In this document: one piece after another, positions 1-10,768 of the stretch | Layout: each line of letters starts with the position of its first letter | Position numbering within the stretch: the stretch's first letter is position 1 | Source: an uncultured Dehalococcoidia bacterium | Lineage (GTDB): Bacteria > Chloroflexota > Dehalococcoidia > GIF9 > UBA5629 | NCBI GenBank assembly: GCA_937975645.1 | Contig: CALJTV010000031.1 | Span: 21,564-85,563 of the forward strand | Direction: 5' to 3' | DNA: 64,000 nt | The notes under the pieces: generated by a model | What the model saw: only the letters and a program-made list of their open reading frames with translations | Database searches by the model: none | Told to the model about the DNA's origin: nothing | Program-made: the position numbers and the translations under genes

Positions 1-34
1 CATCACCCTCAAGTGCTTTGAGGACCTGCTTCAT
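1..34 (-). CDS. 5' end of an unidentified gene running off the left edge
   Basis: An ATG at 34..32 overlaps the TGA stop of the upstream 80-aa gene (ATGA), and a good ribosome site (AAGGAG, five bases before the ATG) precedes it. Only eleven codons are visible (MKQVLKALEGD), too few to identify the product. It is the downstream member of the gatC-gatA-DUF6504-like operon. Confidence 0.55.
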   Translation of the reverse strand, partial: MKQVLKALEGD

Positions 35-273
35 GGCTTCTCCTTCAGACTTTGTGCTTTTAGCAACCATTTGTCTTTTGTCTCATTATAGCAGAGTTCG
101 TACATATCCTCATCTTCTGTGAGCACCCTAAAAAATATTCCGTGCGGTTCAAGCCATTCCTTCTCTATACGTGCAATTTTGAATGTCTTTCCTTGCCACG
201 TGAAGGAACAAGGTCTCTCGGGGTATTTGTATCCTGAATAGCACTCTACTTTCACCTGTTCTTCCTGATACAT
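31..273 (-). CDS. Small conserved protein, DUF6504-like
   Basis: An 80-residue soluble protein with no signal peptide or membrane segment. It has a TWQGK motif at 25-29, a Trp at 40, a TED segment at 52-54, Cys61 and a KWLL end motif at 68-71, the look of the small DUF6504-type family (recognition from memory, no search). Function is unknown. It starts four bases after gatA and its stop overlaps the next gene by ATGA, so it is probably co-transcribed with gatCA. The same motif order recurs inside the bifunctional-nuclease protein at 16138-16932, so this is a domain that exists both free and inserted. Confidence 0.7.
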   Translation of the reverse strand: MYQEEQVKVECYSGYKYPERPCSFTWQGKTFKIARIEKEWLEPHGIFFRVLTEDEDMYELCYNETKDKWLLKAQSLKEKP

Positions 274-277
274 GGGA

Positions 278-1741
278 CTAAATTTCTGGCTTTCTTTTAT
301 GCCACTCGGTGGCTTGCTCGTAGGTAAATGCTATGCGAAGGATCGTCTCCTCGCCAAACGGTTTGCCTATGATCTGCATGCCCACGGGCAGACTGTGGGC
401 AAACCCGGCGGGGATTGAAATTGCGGGGAGGCCGGCGATGTTCACCGGCAGGGTGCACACATCGCTGAGGTACATTTGGAGAGGGTCATCTATCCTTTCA
501 CCTAGTTTAAAGGGTACGGTTGGCGAGGTCGGCGTGATTAGAGCATCGTATTTCTGGAATACTTGATCGAACTCATTCTTGATTAAGGTGCGGACCTTCT
601 GTGCTTTAAGGTAATATGCGTCGTAGTAGCCAGCGGAGAGGGCATAGGTGCCCAGCATTATTCGCCTTTTGACCTCGGGACCGAAGCCGTTTTGTTTGGT
701 CTTTTCCATCGCTTCCCACATATTGTCAGTCTCTTGGTATGAATACCCGTATTTTACCCCATCGTATCTGGCAAGGTTTGCTGAAGCTTCAGAGGGGGCT
801 ATGATGTAGTAAACTGCGAGGGCATATCTTGTGTGTGGCAGGGAGACATCGGTGTCCACCTTTGCTCCCAGTTCCTCTAGTTTTCTTATTGCTATTTCCA
901 GCGCTGTCCTCACCTCCTGCTGCATGCCCTCTACAAAATACTCTCGTGGGACACCAAGCCTCAGGTTCTTAATTTCTGGGATCAGAGCCCTAGTGTAGTC
1001 AGGGGTAGGATACGGAGCTGTAGTAGAATCGTTCGGGTCGCTGCCGGCGATAGCATTCAGTACCAGAGCGCAATCGGTGACATTTTTGGTTATGGGACCG
1101 ATCTGATCCAGCGAGCTGGCGAAAGCAACTAGACCAAAGCGGCTGACTCTGCCATAGGTTGGCTTTAATCCGACAACGTTACAAAATCCGGCTGGCTGGC
1201 GGATGCTACCTCCGGTGTCTGAGCCGAGTGCGTAGACTGCCTCATCAGCAGCTATGGCAGCTGCTGACCCACCACTGCTGCCACCGGGGACACGGCTCAA
1301 GTCCCAGGGGTTTCTGGTCGGGAAGAAGGCAGAGTTCTCGGTGGACGAGCCCATGGCAAACTCGTCCATGTTAGTCTTTCCTAGGATAACCACGTTTCTG
1401 GCTTTGAGGTGCCTTATTACTGTAGCGTCGTATGGCGGGACAAAGTTCTGTAGCATCTTTGATGAACAGGTCGTCTTTATGCCTTTAGTGCTGATGTTGT
1501 CCTTTATCAATGCTGGTATGCCAGTGAGGGGGTCGAGATTCTCGCCGCTCCTAATGAGCCTGTCAGCTTCTCTTGCTTGCTCTAAAGCGATGTCGGGGCA
1601 TATGGTAACGCAGGCATGGATTTTGTTGTCGACCTGCTCTATGCGTTTGAAGCAGGCACTAGTGAGTTCGGCAGAGGACAAGCTCCCCTGTCTCAGTAGC
1701 TGGCAAGCCTGATGGATTGTTAGCCTGTAGAGTTCATCCAT
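278..1741 (-). CDS. gatA: Asp-tRNA(Asn)/Glu-tRNA(Gln) amidotransferase subunit A
   Basis: Amidase-signature enzyme of 487 residues, the usual length. The Ser-cisSer-Lys triad is visible: Lys80 in ALIKDN, Ser155 in GGSSGGS and Ser179 in GSDTGGS. GatA releases ammonia from glutamine and passes it to GatB, which amidates misacylated Glu-tRNA(Gln) or Asp-tRNA(Asn) in the cytoplasm. It lies 21 bases after gatC and is followed four bases later by the DUF6504-like gene. gatB is not in the window, so the operon encodes only part of GatCAB and gatB must be elsewhere. Confidence 0.97.
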   Translation of the reverse strand: MDELYRLTIHQACQLLRQGSLSSAELTSACFKRIEQVDNKIHACVTICPDIALEQAREADRLIRSGENLDPLTGIPALIKDNISTKGIKTTCSSKMLQNFVPPYDATVIRHLKARNVVILGKTNMDEFAMGSSTENSAFFPTRNPWDLSRVPGGSSGGSAAAIAADEAVYALGSDTGGSIRQPAGFCNVVGLKPTYGRVSRFGLVAFASSLDQIGPITKNVTDCALVLNAIAGSDPNDSTTAPYPTPDYTRALIPEIKNLRLGVPREYFVEGMQQEVRTALEIAIRKLEELGAKVDTDVSLPHTRYALAVYYIIAPSEASANLARYDGVKYGYSYQETDNMWEAMEKTKQNGFGPEVKRRIMLGTYALSAGYYDAYYLKAQKVRTLIKNEFDQVFQKYDALITPTSPTVPFKLGERIDDPLQMYLSDVCTLPVNIAGLPAISIPAGFAHSLPVGMQIIGKPFGEETILRIAFTYEQATEWHKRKPEI

Positions 1742-1762
1742 AACGGTGGTAGTGGTGGTCCC

Positions 1763-2050
1763 TCATTCGAGCACAGCGCGTATCTTGAAATAGTTTCCTT
1801 CCCGCTGGGGGGCGTTAGCTAGGACTTCTTCTGGGTGGTACGATGGACTGGGCTCGTCCTCTCTGAAGACATTTTGCAGGGCGATAGACTGTGTCATAGG
1901 GGGTAAGTTGGTGGTATCTACCTGCTTTAGTATTTCGAAGTTTTCCAGTATGTTGGATAGCTGAACACTGAACTTCTCAATCTCCTCCTCGCTCAGCCCC
2001 AGTCTTACCAGCCGTGCCAGATGCAATACTTCTTCGCGTCGCAGTTTCAT
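1763..2050 (-). CDS. gatC: Asp-tRNA(Asn)/Glu-tRNA(Gln) amidotransferase subunit C
   Basis: A 95-residue protein of typical GatC length with the N-terminal pattern VLHLARLVRLGLSEEE, the helical ILENFEILKQVDT segment and the C-terminal LREDEP-like region (FREDEPSPSY). GatC wraps around GatA and stabilises the GatCAB complex. First gene of the minus-strand operon gatC-gatA-DUF6504-like, driven by the extended -10 promoter at 2083-2091. It is divergent from the EF-G-like gene. Confidence 0.95.
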   Translation of the reverse strand: MKLRREEVLHLARLVRLGLSEEEIEKFSVQLSNILENFEILKQVDTTNLPPMTQSIALQNVFREDEPSPSYHPEEVLANAPQREGNYFKIRAVLE

Positions 2051-2082
2051 ATGCTTTTTCTTTCAGAATGATATAAAAATCA

Positions 2083-2091
2083 ATTATAGCA
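2083..2091 (-). promoter_or_regulatory. Extended -10 promoter of gatCA operon
   Basis: On the minus strand the sequence reads TGCTATAAT, a perfect TATAAT with a TGn extension, 33 bases before the gatC ATG. No convincing -35 is seen, as is normal for extended -10 promoters. Confidence 0.55.
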
Positions 2092-2211
2092 CATGCACAC
2101 TGGGAAGGTCTTTTGTCGGGCGTGGATAGTCGTTCGCTTACCTTGACGGTGGGATTGTGGGACTGCTACAATTCAATGTCGCTACTCACTAAACATAAGG
2201 GGTATAAGAGC

Positions 2212-4287
2212 GTGCATCATCTCGATTCAACGAAGATCCGTAATGTAGTCTTGCTATCTCATTCGGGTGCGGGGAAAACATCGCTTGGGGAGGCGATGCT
2301 TTTTTGCTCTGGAGTGATAAACCGCCTGGGCAGTGTAATTGATGGTACCACTGTGTCTGACTACGATCCTGCCGAGACCAAGCGTCAGATTAGCATTAAC
2401 CTCTCAGTGCTCCCTCACCAGTGGAAAGATTGTAAGCTGAACATAATTGATACGCCGGGATACCCTGACTTTGTTGGTGAGGTGAAAGCTGGTCTTAGGG
2501 TCTGTGAGGGGGCTATTGTGGTGGTCTGTGCTGTCTCCGGCGTTGAGGTGGGTACCGAGCAGGTCTGGGGCTATGTTAATGAGGCAAACCTGCCCTGTTT
2601 TATTTTCGTCAACAAGATGGATCGTGAAAATGCCAGCTTTTTTAATGTCTTGAAGGATATTCAAGCCAAACTCAGTGTCAGGTGTCTGCCTATCCAGCTA
2701 CCTATAGGTGCCCAGAAGGATTTTCAGGGTGTGGTGGATCTGGTGCAAAAGAAGGGGTATGTTGGCACCGGGACTCAGCTACAAGAGGTAGAGATACCAT
2801 CGTCGTTAGTAGAGGACGTCGTTTCTTATCGCGAAAAGCTGGTGGAAGCTGTTATTGAGGTTGATGACGAGCTCATTAACAGGTATTTGGAGGGTGGCGA
2901 GATTAGCGATGAGGAGCTTTATAGGTGCATTAAAGAGGCTGTGAGGCAGAGGAAGGTGGTGCCAATTTTTGTAGGGTCTGCTTTAAAGAATGTTGCAGTG
3001 AACCTGCTAATGGATGCGGTGGTCGATTATCTACCTTCACCTGTAGAGTATGGTAGTATCAAGGTCATAAACGCATCAACGGGGGTTGAGGAGACTGTGG
3101 AGCCGATGGCTGGTGCACCGCTCTCTGCCCTTGTATTTAAGACGATGAATGACCCTCGCGTGGGCAAGATTAGCTACTTTCGGGTGTATTCGGGCACTAT
3201 CTCGAGCAACTCTCAGGTCTGGAATTCTGAGAAGGGTGCTGCAGAAAGAGTGGGGCAGCTTTTTGTAGTGCGGGGCAAGACACAGGAACCGGTGGTGCAA
3301 TTGGTTGCTGGTGATATTGGTGCTGTGGCAAAGCTTACAGTGACGGGCACAGGGGACACTCTGAGTGCCCGTGAGCGCCCCTTGAAACTTCATGCTATCA
3401 GCTTTCCTCAGCCGGTGTTGAGTATGGCAGTCCATCCTAAGTCAAGGGCTGACTTAGATAAGATGAGTACGGTGTTACCCAGGCTTTGTGAAGAGGATCC
3501 GACATTGAAGGTGCAACGAGAGGTAGACATAGGCGAGATCCTGCTTTGTGGGATGGGTGAGGCACATCTGGAAGTTGCTGCCGAGAAACTGTCCACCAAG
3601 TTTGGGGTTGAGGTGAACCTGGAGCTACCCAAGGTGCCATACAGGGAGACGATAACCGTGCCTGTCAAGGCGGAGTACAAACACAAGAAGCAGACAGGCG
3701 GTCATGGGCAGTATGGTCACGTTTTTCTGGAGCTGGAGCCTTTGCCCAGGGGTTCTGGCTTTGAATTTACCGAGAGGGTTGTTGGTGGGGCTGTACCCCG
3801 GAACTATATTCCGGCTGTGGAAAAAGGGGTCAATGAAGCAAGGGCGGAGGGGGTGCTAGCAGGTTATCCGGTTGTTGACATAAGGGTAACACTCTACGAT
3901 GGTAGCTCCCACCCTGTTGACTCCTCGGACATGTCTTTCAAGATAGCTGGCGCACAGGCCTTGAAGAAGGGACTGGCTCAGGGGCAGCCAGTATTGCTTG
4001 AGCCGGTGATGAATTTGACGATTACCGTGCCGGAGTCGTTTACTGGTGACATAATCGGTGACCTTAATACCAAGCGGGCGCGCGTGCTCGGCATGAGGCC
4101 TGTGGACGGGCTTAATATTATCCAGGCGCAGGCTCCTCTGGCGGAGATATTGCGCTATGCGGTTGATCTGCGGTCGATTACACAGGGACGTGGCACTTTT
4201 GCGATGGAGTTCAGCCACTATGAAGAGGTGCCGCCACAGATCGCGCAAAAGATCATAGCACAGCGCACCCAATCACAGTCACAATGA
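2212..4287 (+). CDS. Elongation factor G-like GTPase (FusA2 type paralogue)
   Basis: Translational GTPase with the EF-G domain order: G1 SHSGAGKTSL near the N-terminus, G3 DTPGYPDF, G4 NKMD, then domains II-V with the TGGHGQYGHV and GGAVPRNYIPAVEKG segments of domain IV. The chosen GTG start is preceded by AAGGGG at a nine-base spacing and gives 691 aa, the normal EF-G size. An ATG at 2176 and a TTG at 2113 are in frame upstream but have no ribosome site. The G1 motif differs from canonical fusA (AHIDAGKTT), and the gene is not next to rpsL/rpsG/tuf, so this is probably the second EF-G of many anaerobes, acting in translocation or ribosome recycling. Stand-alone, convergent with etfA. Confidence 0.88.
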   Translation: MHHLDSTKIRNVVLLSHSGAGKTSLGEAMLFCSGVINRLGSVIDGTTVSDYDPAETKRQISINLSVLPHQWKDCKLNIIDTPGYPDFVGEVKAGLRVCEGAIVVVCAVSGVEVGTEQVWGYVNEANLPCFIFVNKMDRENASFFNVLKDIQAKLSVRCLPIQLPIGAQKDFQGVVDLVQKKGYVGTGTQLQEVEIPSSLVEDVVSYREKLVEAVIEVDDELINRYLEGGEISDEELYRCIKEAVRQRKVVPIFVGSALKNVAVNLLMDAVVDYLPSPVEYGSIKVINASTGVEETVEPMAGAPLSALVFKTMNDPRVGKISYFRVYSGTISSNSQVWNSEKGAAERVGQLFVVRGKTQEPVVQLVAGDIGAVAKLTVTGTGDTLSARERPLKLHAISFPQPVLSMAVHPKSRADLDKMSTVLPRLCEEDPTLKVQREVDIGEILLCGMGEAHLEVAAEKLSTKFGVEVNLELPKVPYRETITVPVKAEYKHKKQTGGHGQYGHVFLELEPLPRGSGFEFTERVVGGAVPRNYIPAVEKGVNEARAEGVLAGYPVVDIRVTLYDGSSHPVDSSDMSFKIAGAQALKKGLAQGQPVLLEPVMNLTITVPESFTGDIIGDLNTKRARVLGMRPVDGLNIIQAQAPLAEILRYAVDLRSITQGRGTFAMEFSHYEEVPPQIAQKIIAQRTQSQSQ

Positions 4288-4333
4288 GCCTAATCTTCCT
4301 GCTTGTTGCTGCCTGATTATTTGTCGTTTTATT

Positions 4334-5332
4334 CTAGCCAGCTAGCAACTCTTTCACTTTCTCGGTGAAGGCAGGAAGGACTTGCTTCCAATCACCCACT
4401 ACGCCGAAGCGGGCTTCCTTGAAAATGTTGGCTTCGGGATCCTTGTTGATAGCCACGATATTTTTGGCACCCGAGCATCCAGCTATGTGTTGGCTGGCGC
4501 CTGAAATGCCCACTGCAATATAGAGTTCCGGTGTGACTATCTTTCCGGTTAAGCCGATCTGTATGGTGTCTGGCACCCATTTGTTGTCACAAGGGGGTCT
4601 GGAAGCTCCTACTGCACCCTTAAGCAGTTTTGCGAGCTCCTCCAACTGTTTGAAGCCTTCAGGGCCGCCGATACCTCTACCTCCGGCGACCACGGTCTGT
4701 GCATCCTCCAGTTTAATCCCGACCACTTCCTCCTTCACTGTCTGCAGAACTTTAGCCCTGATTTTAGCCGGGTCAATTTCTACCTTCAGAGGCACCACTT
4801 CACCCTTTCTGGATGGATCGGGTTCCAGCGGTGTCATTGCTTTTTGTCTCACCGTTGCCATTTGAGGGAAAGACTCTGTGGTGAATATGGCACGGGCATT
4901 ACCGCCATATACTGGGCGAATTTGCTGGAGCAGCTTGGTTGTGGGGTCGATGCTCAGCTCTACACAGTCCATAGAGAGCCCTGTGGCCAGCCGAAAAGCT
5001 AACCTAGGGGCAAGGTCACGTCCTATCGATGTTTGGCCAAGCAGCAGGATGCGAGGCATTATCTCTTTTACTGCTTTTTCCATAACCATTAGATAGGCAT
5101 CTGTCTGATATTCTTTCAGCAGTGGGTCTTCGACAACATAAACCTTGTCCGCACCACTGGCTATGGCGCTGTTAGCAATATCAGCAACTTTTTCGCCAAT
5201 TAGTATACAGATGAGGTTTTCTTTCAGCTCATCAGCTAGACGGCGACCACAGCCTAAGAGTTCTGCTGTGATCGTTGCCAGTTTTCCATCGGCAGTCTCG
5301 CCGAACACTAACACATTTTTATACTCAGCCAT
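4334..5332 (-). CDS. etfA: Electron transfer flavoprotein alpha subunit
   Basis: 332 residues, usual EtfA length. The N-terminal ETF domain begins KNVLVFGETADGKL. The C-terminal FAD-binding domain carries GASRPPCDNKW, QIGLTGKIVTPELYIAVGIS and the SGASQHIAGC, INKDPEANIF motifs that contact FAD. EtfAB heterodimers shuttle electrons between flavin dehydrogenases and the quinone pool or, in bifurcating forms, ferredoxin and NADH. Starts 29 bases after etfB with a GGAGG site. No dehydrogenase partner lies beside it, so the substrate cannot be told from context. Confidence 0.95.
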   Translation of the reverse strand: MAEYKNVLVFGETADGKLATITAELLGCGRRLADELKENLICILIGEKVADIANSAIASGADKVYVVEDPLLKEYQTDAYLMVMEKAVKEIMPRILLLGQTSIGRDLAPRLAFRLATGLSMDCVELSIDPTTKLLQQIRPVYGGNARAIFTTESFPQMATVRQKAMTPLEPDPSRKGEVVPLKVEIDPAKIRAKVLQTVKEEVVGIKLEDAQTVVAGGRGIGGPEGFKQLEELAKLLKGAVGASRPPCDNKWVPDTIQIGLTGKIVTPELYIAVGISGASQHIAGCSGAKNIVAINKDPEANIFKEARFGVVGDWKQVLPAFTEKVKELLAG

Positions 5333-5361
5333 TGGTGACCTCCTGCAAATTCTTTTTAGCT

Positions 5362-6165
5362 CTAGATCAGTTTTGCTTCTCTGAGGCGTAGGGCGAGCTT
5401 GGCGCCGGCTTCAGCTGGGCTATCTGCTTCTACAAATTCACATTTACCTTCTTTGACCGGCTGGAACAGTTTCACCAGCTTGGTGCGTCGCCCTGCAGTG
5501 CCAACCTCTGACGGACTAACACCTATGTCAGCCGGCTTCCAGACGATCGGCTGTTTTTTTGCGGCTGCCATTATCCCCTTCAGCGTGGCATAGCGGGCTT
5601 CGCCCAGTTCGTTGCTGACTGTTATGACTGCTGGCAGTGCAACCTCGATTACTTGATAGCCATCAGGGATGACACGCTCCACCTTCGCCTTACCATCCAT
5701 AAACTCAACGCTTTTGGCTATGGTGACGCAGGGAATGCCAAGGATCTCGGCTATGCCGCAACCAACTTGTCCAGCATCCCAGTCAGCTGCTTGGCGTCCG
5801 CAGAAAATCAAGTCGTATTGGCCTATCTTTTTGATTGCCATTGCTAGGGCGTAGGCAGTTGACCAGCTATCGCTATCCTCGAATGCTGGGTCCTCAAGAA
5901 GGATCAACTCATCAGCGCCCATAGAAAGTGGTTTTTTGACCACATCTCTGAGCAGGTTATTGCCAAGGCTTATCACGGTGATTTTACCGCCGTGCTTGTC
6001 TTTTATGCGCAGTGCAGCCTCTACAGCCTGCTCATCGAAGGGACTTATGACAGGGGGTACTCCGGGGGGCGGGACAACCTTGTTGGTTGCTGGGTCAATT
6101 TTGAAGCTTGCTGGTGGAGCTTCTGGGTCGATGACCTGCTTACAGCAAACCACCATGTTTGGCAT
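5362..6165 (-). CDS. etfB: Electron transfer flavoprotein beta subunit
   Basis: 267 residues, typical of EtfB/FixA. The N-terminus NMVVCCKQVIDPEAPP matches the family's conserved KQVPD-like start. SPFDEQAVEAALRIKD and FCGRQAADWDAGQVG are the nucleotide-binding segments, and the C-terminal RYATLKGIMAAAKK is the recognition loop region that docks onto dehydrogenases. Forms the EtfAB dimer with the next gene. It begins 80 bases after prmC ends and has its own likely promoter at 6215-6243 and an AGGAGG site. Confidence 0.95.
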   Translation of the reverse strand: MPNMVVCCKQVIDPEAPPASFKIDPATNKVVPPPGVPPVISPFDEQAVEAALRIKDKHGGKITVISLGNNLLRDVVKKPLSMGADELILLEDPAFEDSDSWSTAYALAMAIKKIGQYDLIFCGRQAADWDAGQVGCGIAEILGIPCVTIAKSVEFMDGKAKVERVIPDGYQVIEVALPAVITVSNELGEARYATLKGIMAAAKKQPIVWKPADIGVSPSEVGTAGRRTKLVKLFQPVKEGKCEFVEADSPAEAGAKLALRLREAKLI

Positions 6166-6214
6166 TTTTCACCTCCTTAAAGATTTTCCTGTCTCCATTG
6201 TCAGCCGAGGACTT

Positions 6215-6243
6215 ACTTTAAGACAAATCGCACTTTTTGTCAA
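6215..6243 (-). promoter_or_regulatory. Probable sigma-A promoter of etfBA
   Basis: On the minus strand: TTGACA (6243-6238), a 17-base spacer, TAAAGT (6220-6215). The spacer region holds a GACAAA/TTTGTC inverted repeat that could be an operator. It overlaps the 5' side of the prmC-etfB gap and the stop end of prmC. Confidence 0.5.
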
Positions 6244-6245
6244 AT

Positions 6246-7112
6246 CTAGCTATGCGAAAAACTGATCCGGGCTACCCTTCTGGTTCCATTTAGGTCTGAA
6301 ATGAAGTCAAGCGCTGAATTCTTAAAGCTGGTGTATACCAGAGAAGCCAAGCTGTCTGCATGCTGCTGTCCTATTTCCAGAAGCAGACAGCCTGCCGGGT
6401 TGATCTTATGCCCTGTCTGTGAAAGCAACTGCTTAATGACTTCCAGCCCATCTACACCGCCATCGATGGCTATCTTAGGTTCGAATTCCCTTATCTCCAG
6501 CGGTAGATTTGGTAATTCGGTTCTGCTGACATATGGCAGGTTTGCTGCTATGATGTCGACTGGCTGAGGCAACGGCTCCAGTAGATTCCCCTCAAGGAAA
6601 GTGATGCGGTGCAGGACACCGTGGCGTCTGGCATTTATTCGGGCGACCTCCAGGGCGTCTGCGGATACATCTGTAGCATATATTTTGCATGTTGCTAGGT
6701 TCTTAGCCAGGCTGACGGCGATGGCACCGCACCCAGTGCCGATATCGGCGACGAGCGGTATACCCGAAACGGATAATTTGTCAGTAGCGCAAGCGATGGC
6801 AGCTTCTACCAGAAACTCTGTCTCTGGGCGAGGGATGAGTACACGCCCATCAACATAAAAATCCAGACCGTAGAACTCCTTGTTGTTTGTAATGTAGGCT
6901 AGAGGTTCTCGAGAGAGACGCCGTTTCAGCAATTTCTCCAGTCGACTTGCCTCTTCCTTGGTCAAAGTTCGTTCTGGCTGCATGTAGATTTCGGCGGCTG
7001 AGAGGCCTGTCACTGACTGCAAGAGAACCCTTGCTTCTACATGGCTGTCTTCTATACCGTGGGCCTTCAGCTTCCGGACAGAGTGGTAGAGTGCCTGTCT
7101 CAGTGAGGTCAT
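6246..7112 (-). CDS. prmC: Release factor glutamine methyltransferase
   Basis: 288-residue SAM-dependent methyltransferase of the HemK/PrmC family. The SAM loop is [16 protein letters not shown] and the catalytic amide-binding motif reads NLPY in place of the textbook NPPY, a common variant. PrmC methylates the glutamine of the GGQ motif of release factors. It starts inside the stop codon of prfA (ATGA overlap), the classic prfA-prmC pair, which supports the call. An N-terminal helical domain of about 80 residues precedes the catalytic domain. Confidence 0.95.
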   Translation of the reverse strand: MTSLRQALYHSVRKLKAHGIEDSHVEARVLLQSVTGLSAAEIYMQPERTLTKEEASRLEKLLKRRLSREPLAYITNNKEFYGLDFYVDGRVLIPRPETEFLVEAAIACATDKLSVSGIPLVADIGTGCGAIAVSLAKNLATCKIYATDVSADALEVARINARRHGVLHRITFLEGNLLEPLPQPVDIIAANLPYVSRTELPNLPLEIREFEPKIAIDGGVDGLEVIKQLLSQTGHKINPAGCLLLEIGQQHADSLASLVYTSFKNSALDFISDLNGTRRVARISFSHS

Positions 7113-8179
7113 AGTTCGATTTTGGCAAGCTGTCTAGCTTGTTCTTCGGCAGCCAGAGCTTCTATCAGTTCGTCTAGCTCACCATCTAGTATTTGTGGCA
7201 GGTTGTGGAGTGTCAGGTTTATACGATGATCTGTGACCCGATCTTGGGGGAAGTTGTAAGTACGAATTTTTTCAGCGCGCTCACCACTACCTATTTGTGA
7301 ACGACGCTCAGCGGTGACCTCCTCCATCTTCTTGCGCTGCTCCCTGTCGAAGAGGCGGGCACGAAGCACTGCCATAGCTTTCATCCTGTTTCTGAGCTGG
7401 GAACGCTCGTCCTGGCAGGTTGCCACTATCCCGGTGGGCAGGTGGGTAATGCGCACTGCAGTTGTTACCTTGTTCACATTCTGCCCTCCAGCGCCACCGC
7501 TGCGAAAGAACTCTATTTTTAAATCGTCTGGATTGATGGATATTTCCACTTCTTCGGCTTCGGGGAGTACAGCAACAGTGGCTGTTGAGGTATGAATACG
7601 ACCGGATGCTTCAGTAATTGGAACCCTTTGCACACGGTGTACACCTCTTTCGTACTTCAGGTACCTGAAAGCCCCTTTGCCCTTAACTTCAAAAATTATC
7701 TCCTTAAACCCTCCGAGGTCTGTCTGGTTGCAATCGATTACCTCTATCTGCCACCCCTTTTTCAGGGCATAGCGGCTATACATACGGAAGAGGTCAGCAG
7801 CGAACAGGGACGCCTCTTCTCCGCCTGCCCCAGCCCGTATCTCCATGATTACGTCTTTGTTTTGATTAGGGTCCTTGGGAAGCAGGGCAAATTTTAGATC
7901 CTCAAGTACGGCTTCCTTCTGTTTCTTGAGGTTGCTTATTTCCTCTTTCACCAGGGCTGTCATCTCTGGGTCCAGCCCGTCGTTAAGCATAGCTTGGGTC
8001 TCCTCCAAGTTTCTGATTATAGCTTTGTACCGGCGGTACTTCGAGACTATCTCTTCCAAGCTGGCGCGTTCTTGTGCCAGTGGTTGAAGGCGTGCCGGGT
8101 TGCCTGAAACCTCGGGCTGGGCTATCAGGTTATTTAACTCTTCGAATCGTCTTTCAATAGCTTCAAGTTTTTCGAACAT
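7109..8179 (-). CDS. prfA: Peptide chain release factor 1
   Basis: 356 residues. The GGQ motif at 231-233 (in [10 protein letters not shown]) triggers peptidyl-tRNA hydrolysis. The codon-recognition tripeptide is PIT (187-189, in [14 protein letters not shown]), the RF1 PxT form, not the RF2 SPF form, so it reads UAA and UAG. The point matters here because UGA appears to be recoded as selenocysteine in two genes of the window. Overlaps prmC by four bases. Divergent from rpsP. Confidence 0.97.
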   Translation of the reverse strand: MFEKLEAIERRFEELNNLIAQPEVSGNPARLQPLAQERASLEEIVSKYRRYKAIIRNLEETQAMLNDGLDPEMTALVKEEISNLKKQKEAVLEDLKFALLPKDPNQNKDVIMEIRAGAGGEEASLFAADLFRMYSRYALKKGWQIEVIDCNQTDLGGFKEIIFEVKGKGAFRYLKYERGVHRVQRVPITEASGRIHTSTATVAVLPEAEEVEISINPDDLKIEFFRSGGAGGQNVNKVTTAVRITHLPTGIVATCQDERSQLRNRMKAMAVLRARLFDREQRKKMEEVTAERRSQIGSGERAEKIRTYNFPQDRVTDHRINLTLHNLPQILDGELDELIEALAAEEQARQLAKIEL

Positions 8180-8247
8180 AGTGTTCAGCTAAAAATTATA
8201 GCATAGCTTCGGCAGATTTGCTCTGCACTGTGCAAATTCACCATCTA

Positions 8248-8276
8248 TTGACAGAAATCGCATGTTGGTGCATAAT
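8248..8276 (+). promoter_or_regulatory. Sigma-A promoter of rpsP-khpA
   Basis: TTGACA at 8248-8253, 17-base spacer, CATAAT at 8271-8276, 33 bases before the rpsP ATG. A perfect -35 and five of six -10 bases. Confidence 0.65.
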
Positions 8277-8309
8277 ACGGTGCAAAAAAGAAGGCGAGAT
8301 TTCATAGCT

Positions 8310-8570
8310 ATGGTGAAGATAAGATTGCGGCGGGTCGGGGCAAGAAATAGACCTCTGTACAGGGTGGTGGTTGCTGATTCGAGATCACCGCGCAATGGCG
8401 CTTTTATCGAGGTCATTGGGCACTACAATCCACTCACTAACCCAGAGACGGTTGTCATTGACGAGGAAAAAGCTCTAAAGTGGTTAAATCGTGGAGCGAA
8501 GCCGACGGATACGGTTTCGAGGCTCCTGTCTAAGTGCGGGGTTGTGGAAAAACTCGGTTCCAGAGATTAA
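8310..8570 (+). CDS. rpsP: 30S ribosomal protein S16
   Basis: 86 residues from the ATG at 8310, beginning [20 protein letters not shown], the invariant S16 start. An in-frame ATG at 8262 lies upstream but falls on top of the promoter, so 8310 is right. The body holds [20 protein letters not shown] and the [17 protein letters not shown] segment. Part of the small-subunit body. Followed 64 bases later by the KH-domain gene, as in the usual rpsP-khpA arrangement; rimM and trmD are not adjacent. Confidence 0.97.
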   Translation: MVKIRLRRVGARNRPLYRVVVADSRSPRNGAFIEVIGHYNPLTNPETVVIDEEKALKWLNRGAKPTDTVSRLLSKCGVVEKLGSRD

Positions 8571-8634
8571 GTACAGCGTCGAGGGGAAAGAAGCTCCAAG
8601 GTGCGGATAAATCGATGGTTGAGGAGATAGTGCG

Positions 8635-8865
8635 ATGAAGGACCTGATCGAGTATATTGCAAAATCCATAGTTACTTTGCCAGAGGAGGTTCGGGTTACT
8701 GAGGAATCCGACGACAAAAACCGGGTTATCGTAAAGCTGGAGGTGGCAGCGACTGATAAGGGCAGGATTATTGGTCGTCAGGGGAGAGTGGCTGAAGCAA
8801 TGAGGACACTTTTGCGAGTGGTCGGCACCAAGGAAGGTGTAAGGACCCGCCTGGAGATATTGTAG
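8635..8865 (+). CDS. khpA: KH-domain RNA-binding protein KhpA
   Basis: 76 residues, a single type-II KH domain with the nucleic-acid-binding GRIIGRQGR loop (GxxG). KhpA forms a complex with KhpB/Jag in other bacteria and binds many RNAs. Position directly after rpsP is the usual one. Ends 62 bases before the convergent atpC stop; no terminator hairpin with a T-run is seen between them. Confidence 0.92.
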   Translation: MKDLIEYIAKSIVTLPEEVRVTEESDDKNRVIVKLEVAATDKGRIIGRQGRVAEAMRTLLRVVGTKEGVRTRLEIL

Positions 8866-8927
8866 CAGGGTCGCGTCTTAATTTTTAGTTTGGTGGGATA
8901 AAGGGCTGGCTGGGACGTATACAAGTA

Positions 8928-9361
8928 TCAGGGCTGTGGGGTGGGTGATGGTGGTCTACGCCGTCTTTTTTCCGCAACTTTTAATCGAACCAGTGAGCGG
9001 CGCAGGGCAGCTTCTATTTGCGAAATATCGGTGCCAGGAGGGCGTGTTTTAAGTAGTTGCTCGGCTCTTTCTTTGGCTGCTTGAGCCCGCTCGGTGTTGA
9101 TCTCCTCAGCCCTCTCGCAGGCGTCTGCCAGGACTATGACCTTGTCTGGCCGCACTTCCAAAAAACCACCTGAAACAGCCATATATATTTCCTCATCATT
9201 CTTTCTGATGAGTAGTTCTCCGGGCTTGAGGATGGTCATTAATGGTGCATGATGGGGCAGGATGCCAAGCTCACCCTCAATCCCTGGTGCGACGATGAGG
9301 TTAACTTCGTCCGAGAATACCTGTCGCTCTGCAGTTATTATTTCCAAACGTATAGTCGGCA

Positions 9362-9362
<1 letters not shown>
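8928..9362 (-). CDS. atpC: ATP synthase epsilon subunit
   Basis: 144 residues. The N-terminal beta-sandwich carries [24 protein letters not shown] and the [24 protein letters not shown] turn; the C-terminal helical hairpin (about 90-135) can inhibit ATP hydrolysis. The start ATG overlaps the atpD stop as TAATG, so translation is coupled. Last gene of the atp operon. Confidence 0.96.

Positions 9363-10768
<1,406 letters not shown>

Noticed and set aside
2113..2211. TTG-start N-terminal extension of the EF-G-like protein
   Set aside because: No ribosome site and no EF-G similarity before about codon 34; GTG at 2212 has a proper site.
8262..8309. Longer rpsP reading frame
   Set aside because: It would begin inside the rpsP promoter; S16 proteins start at MVKIRL.
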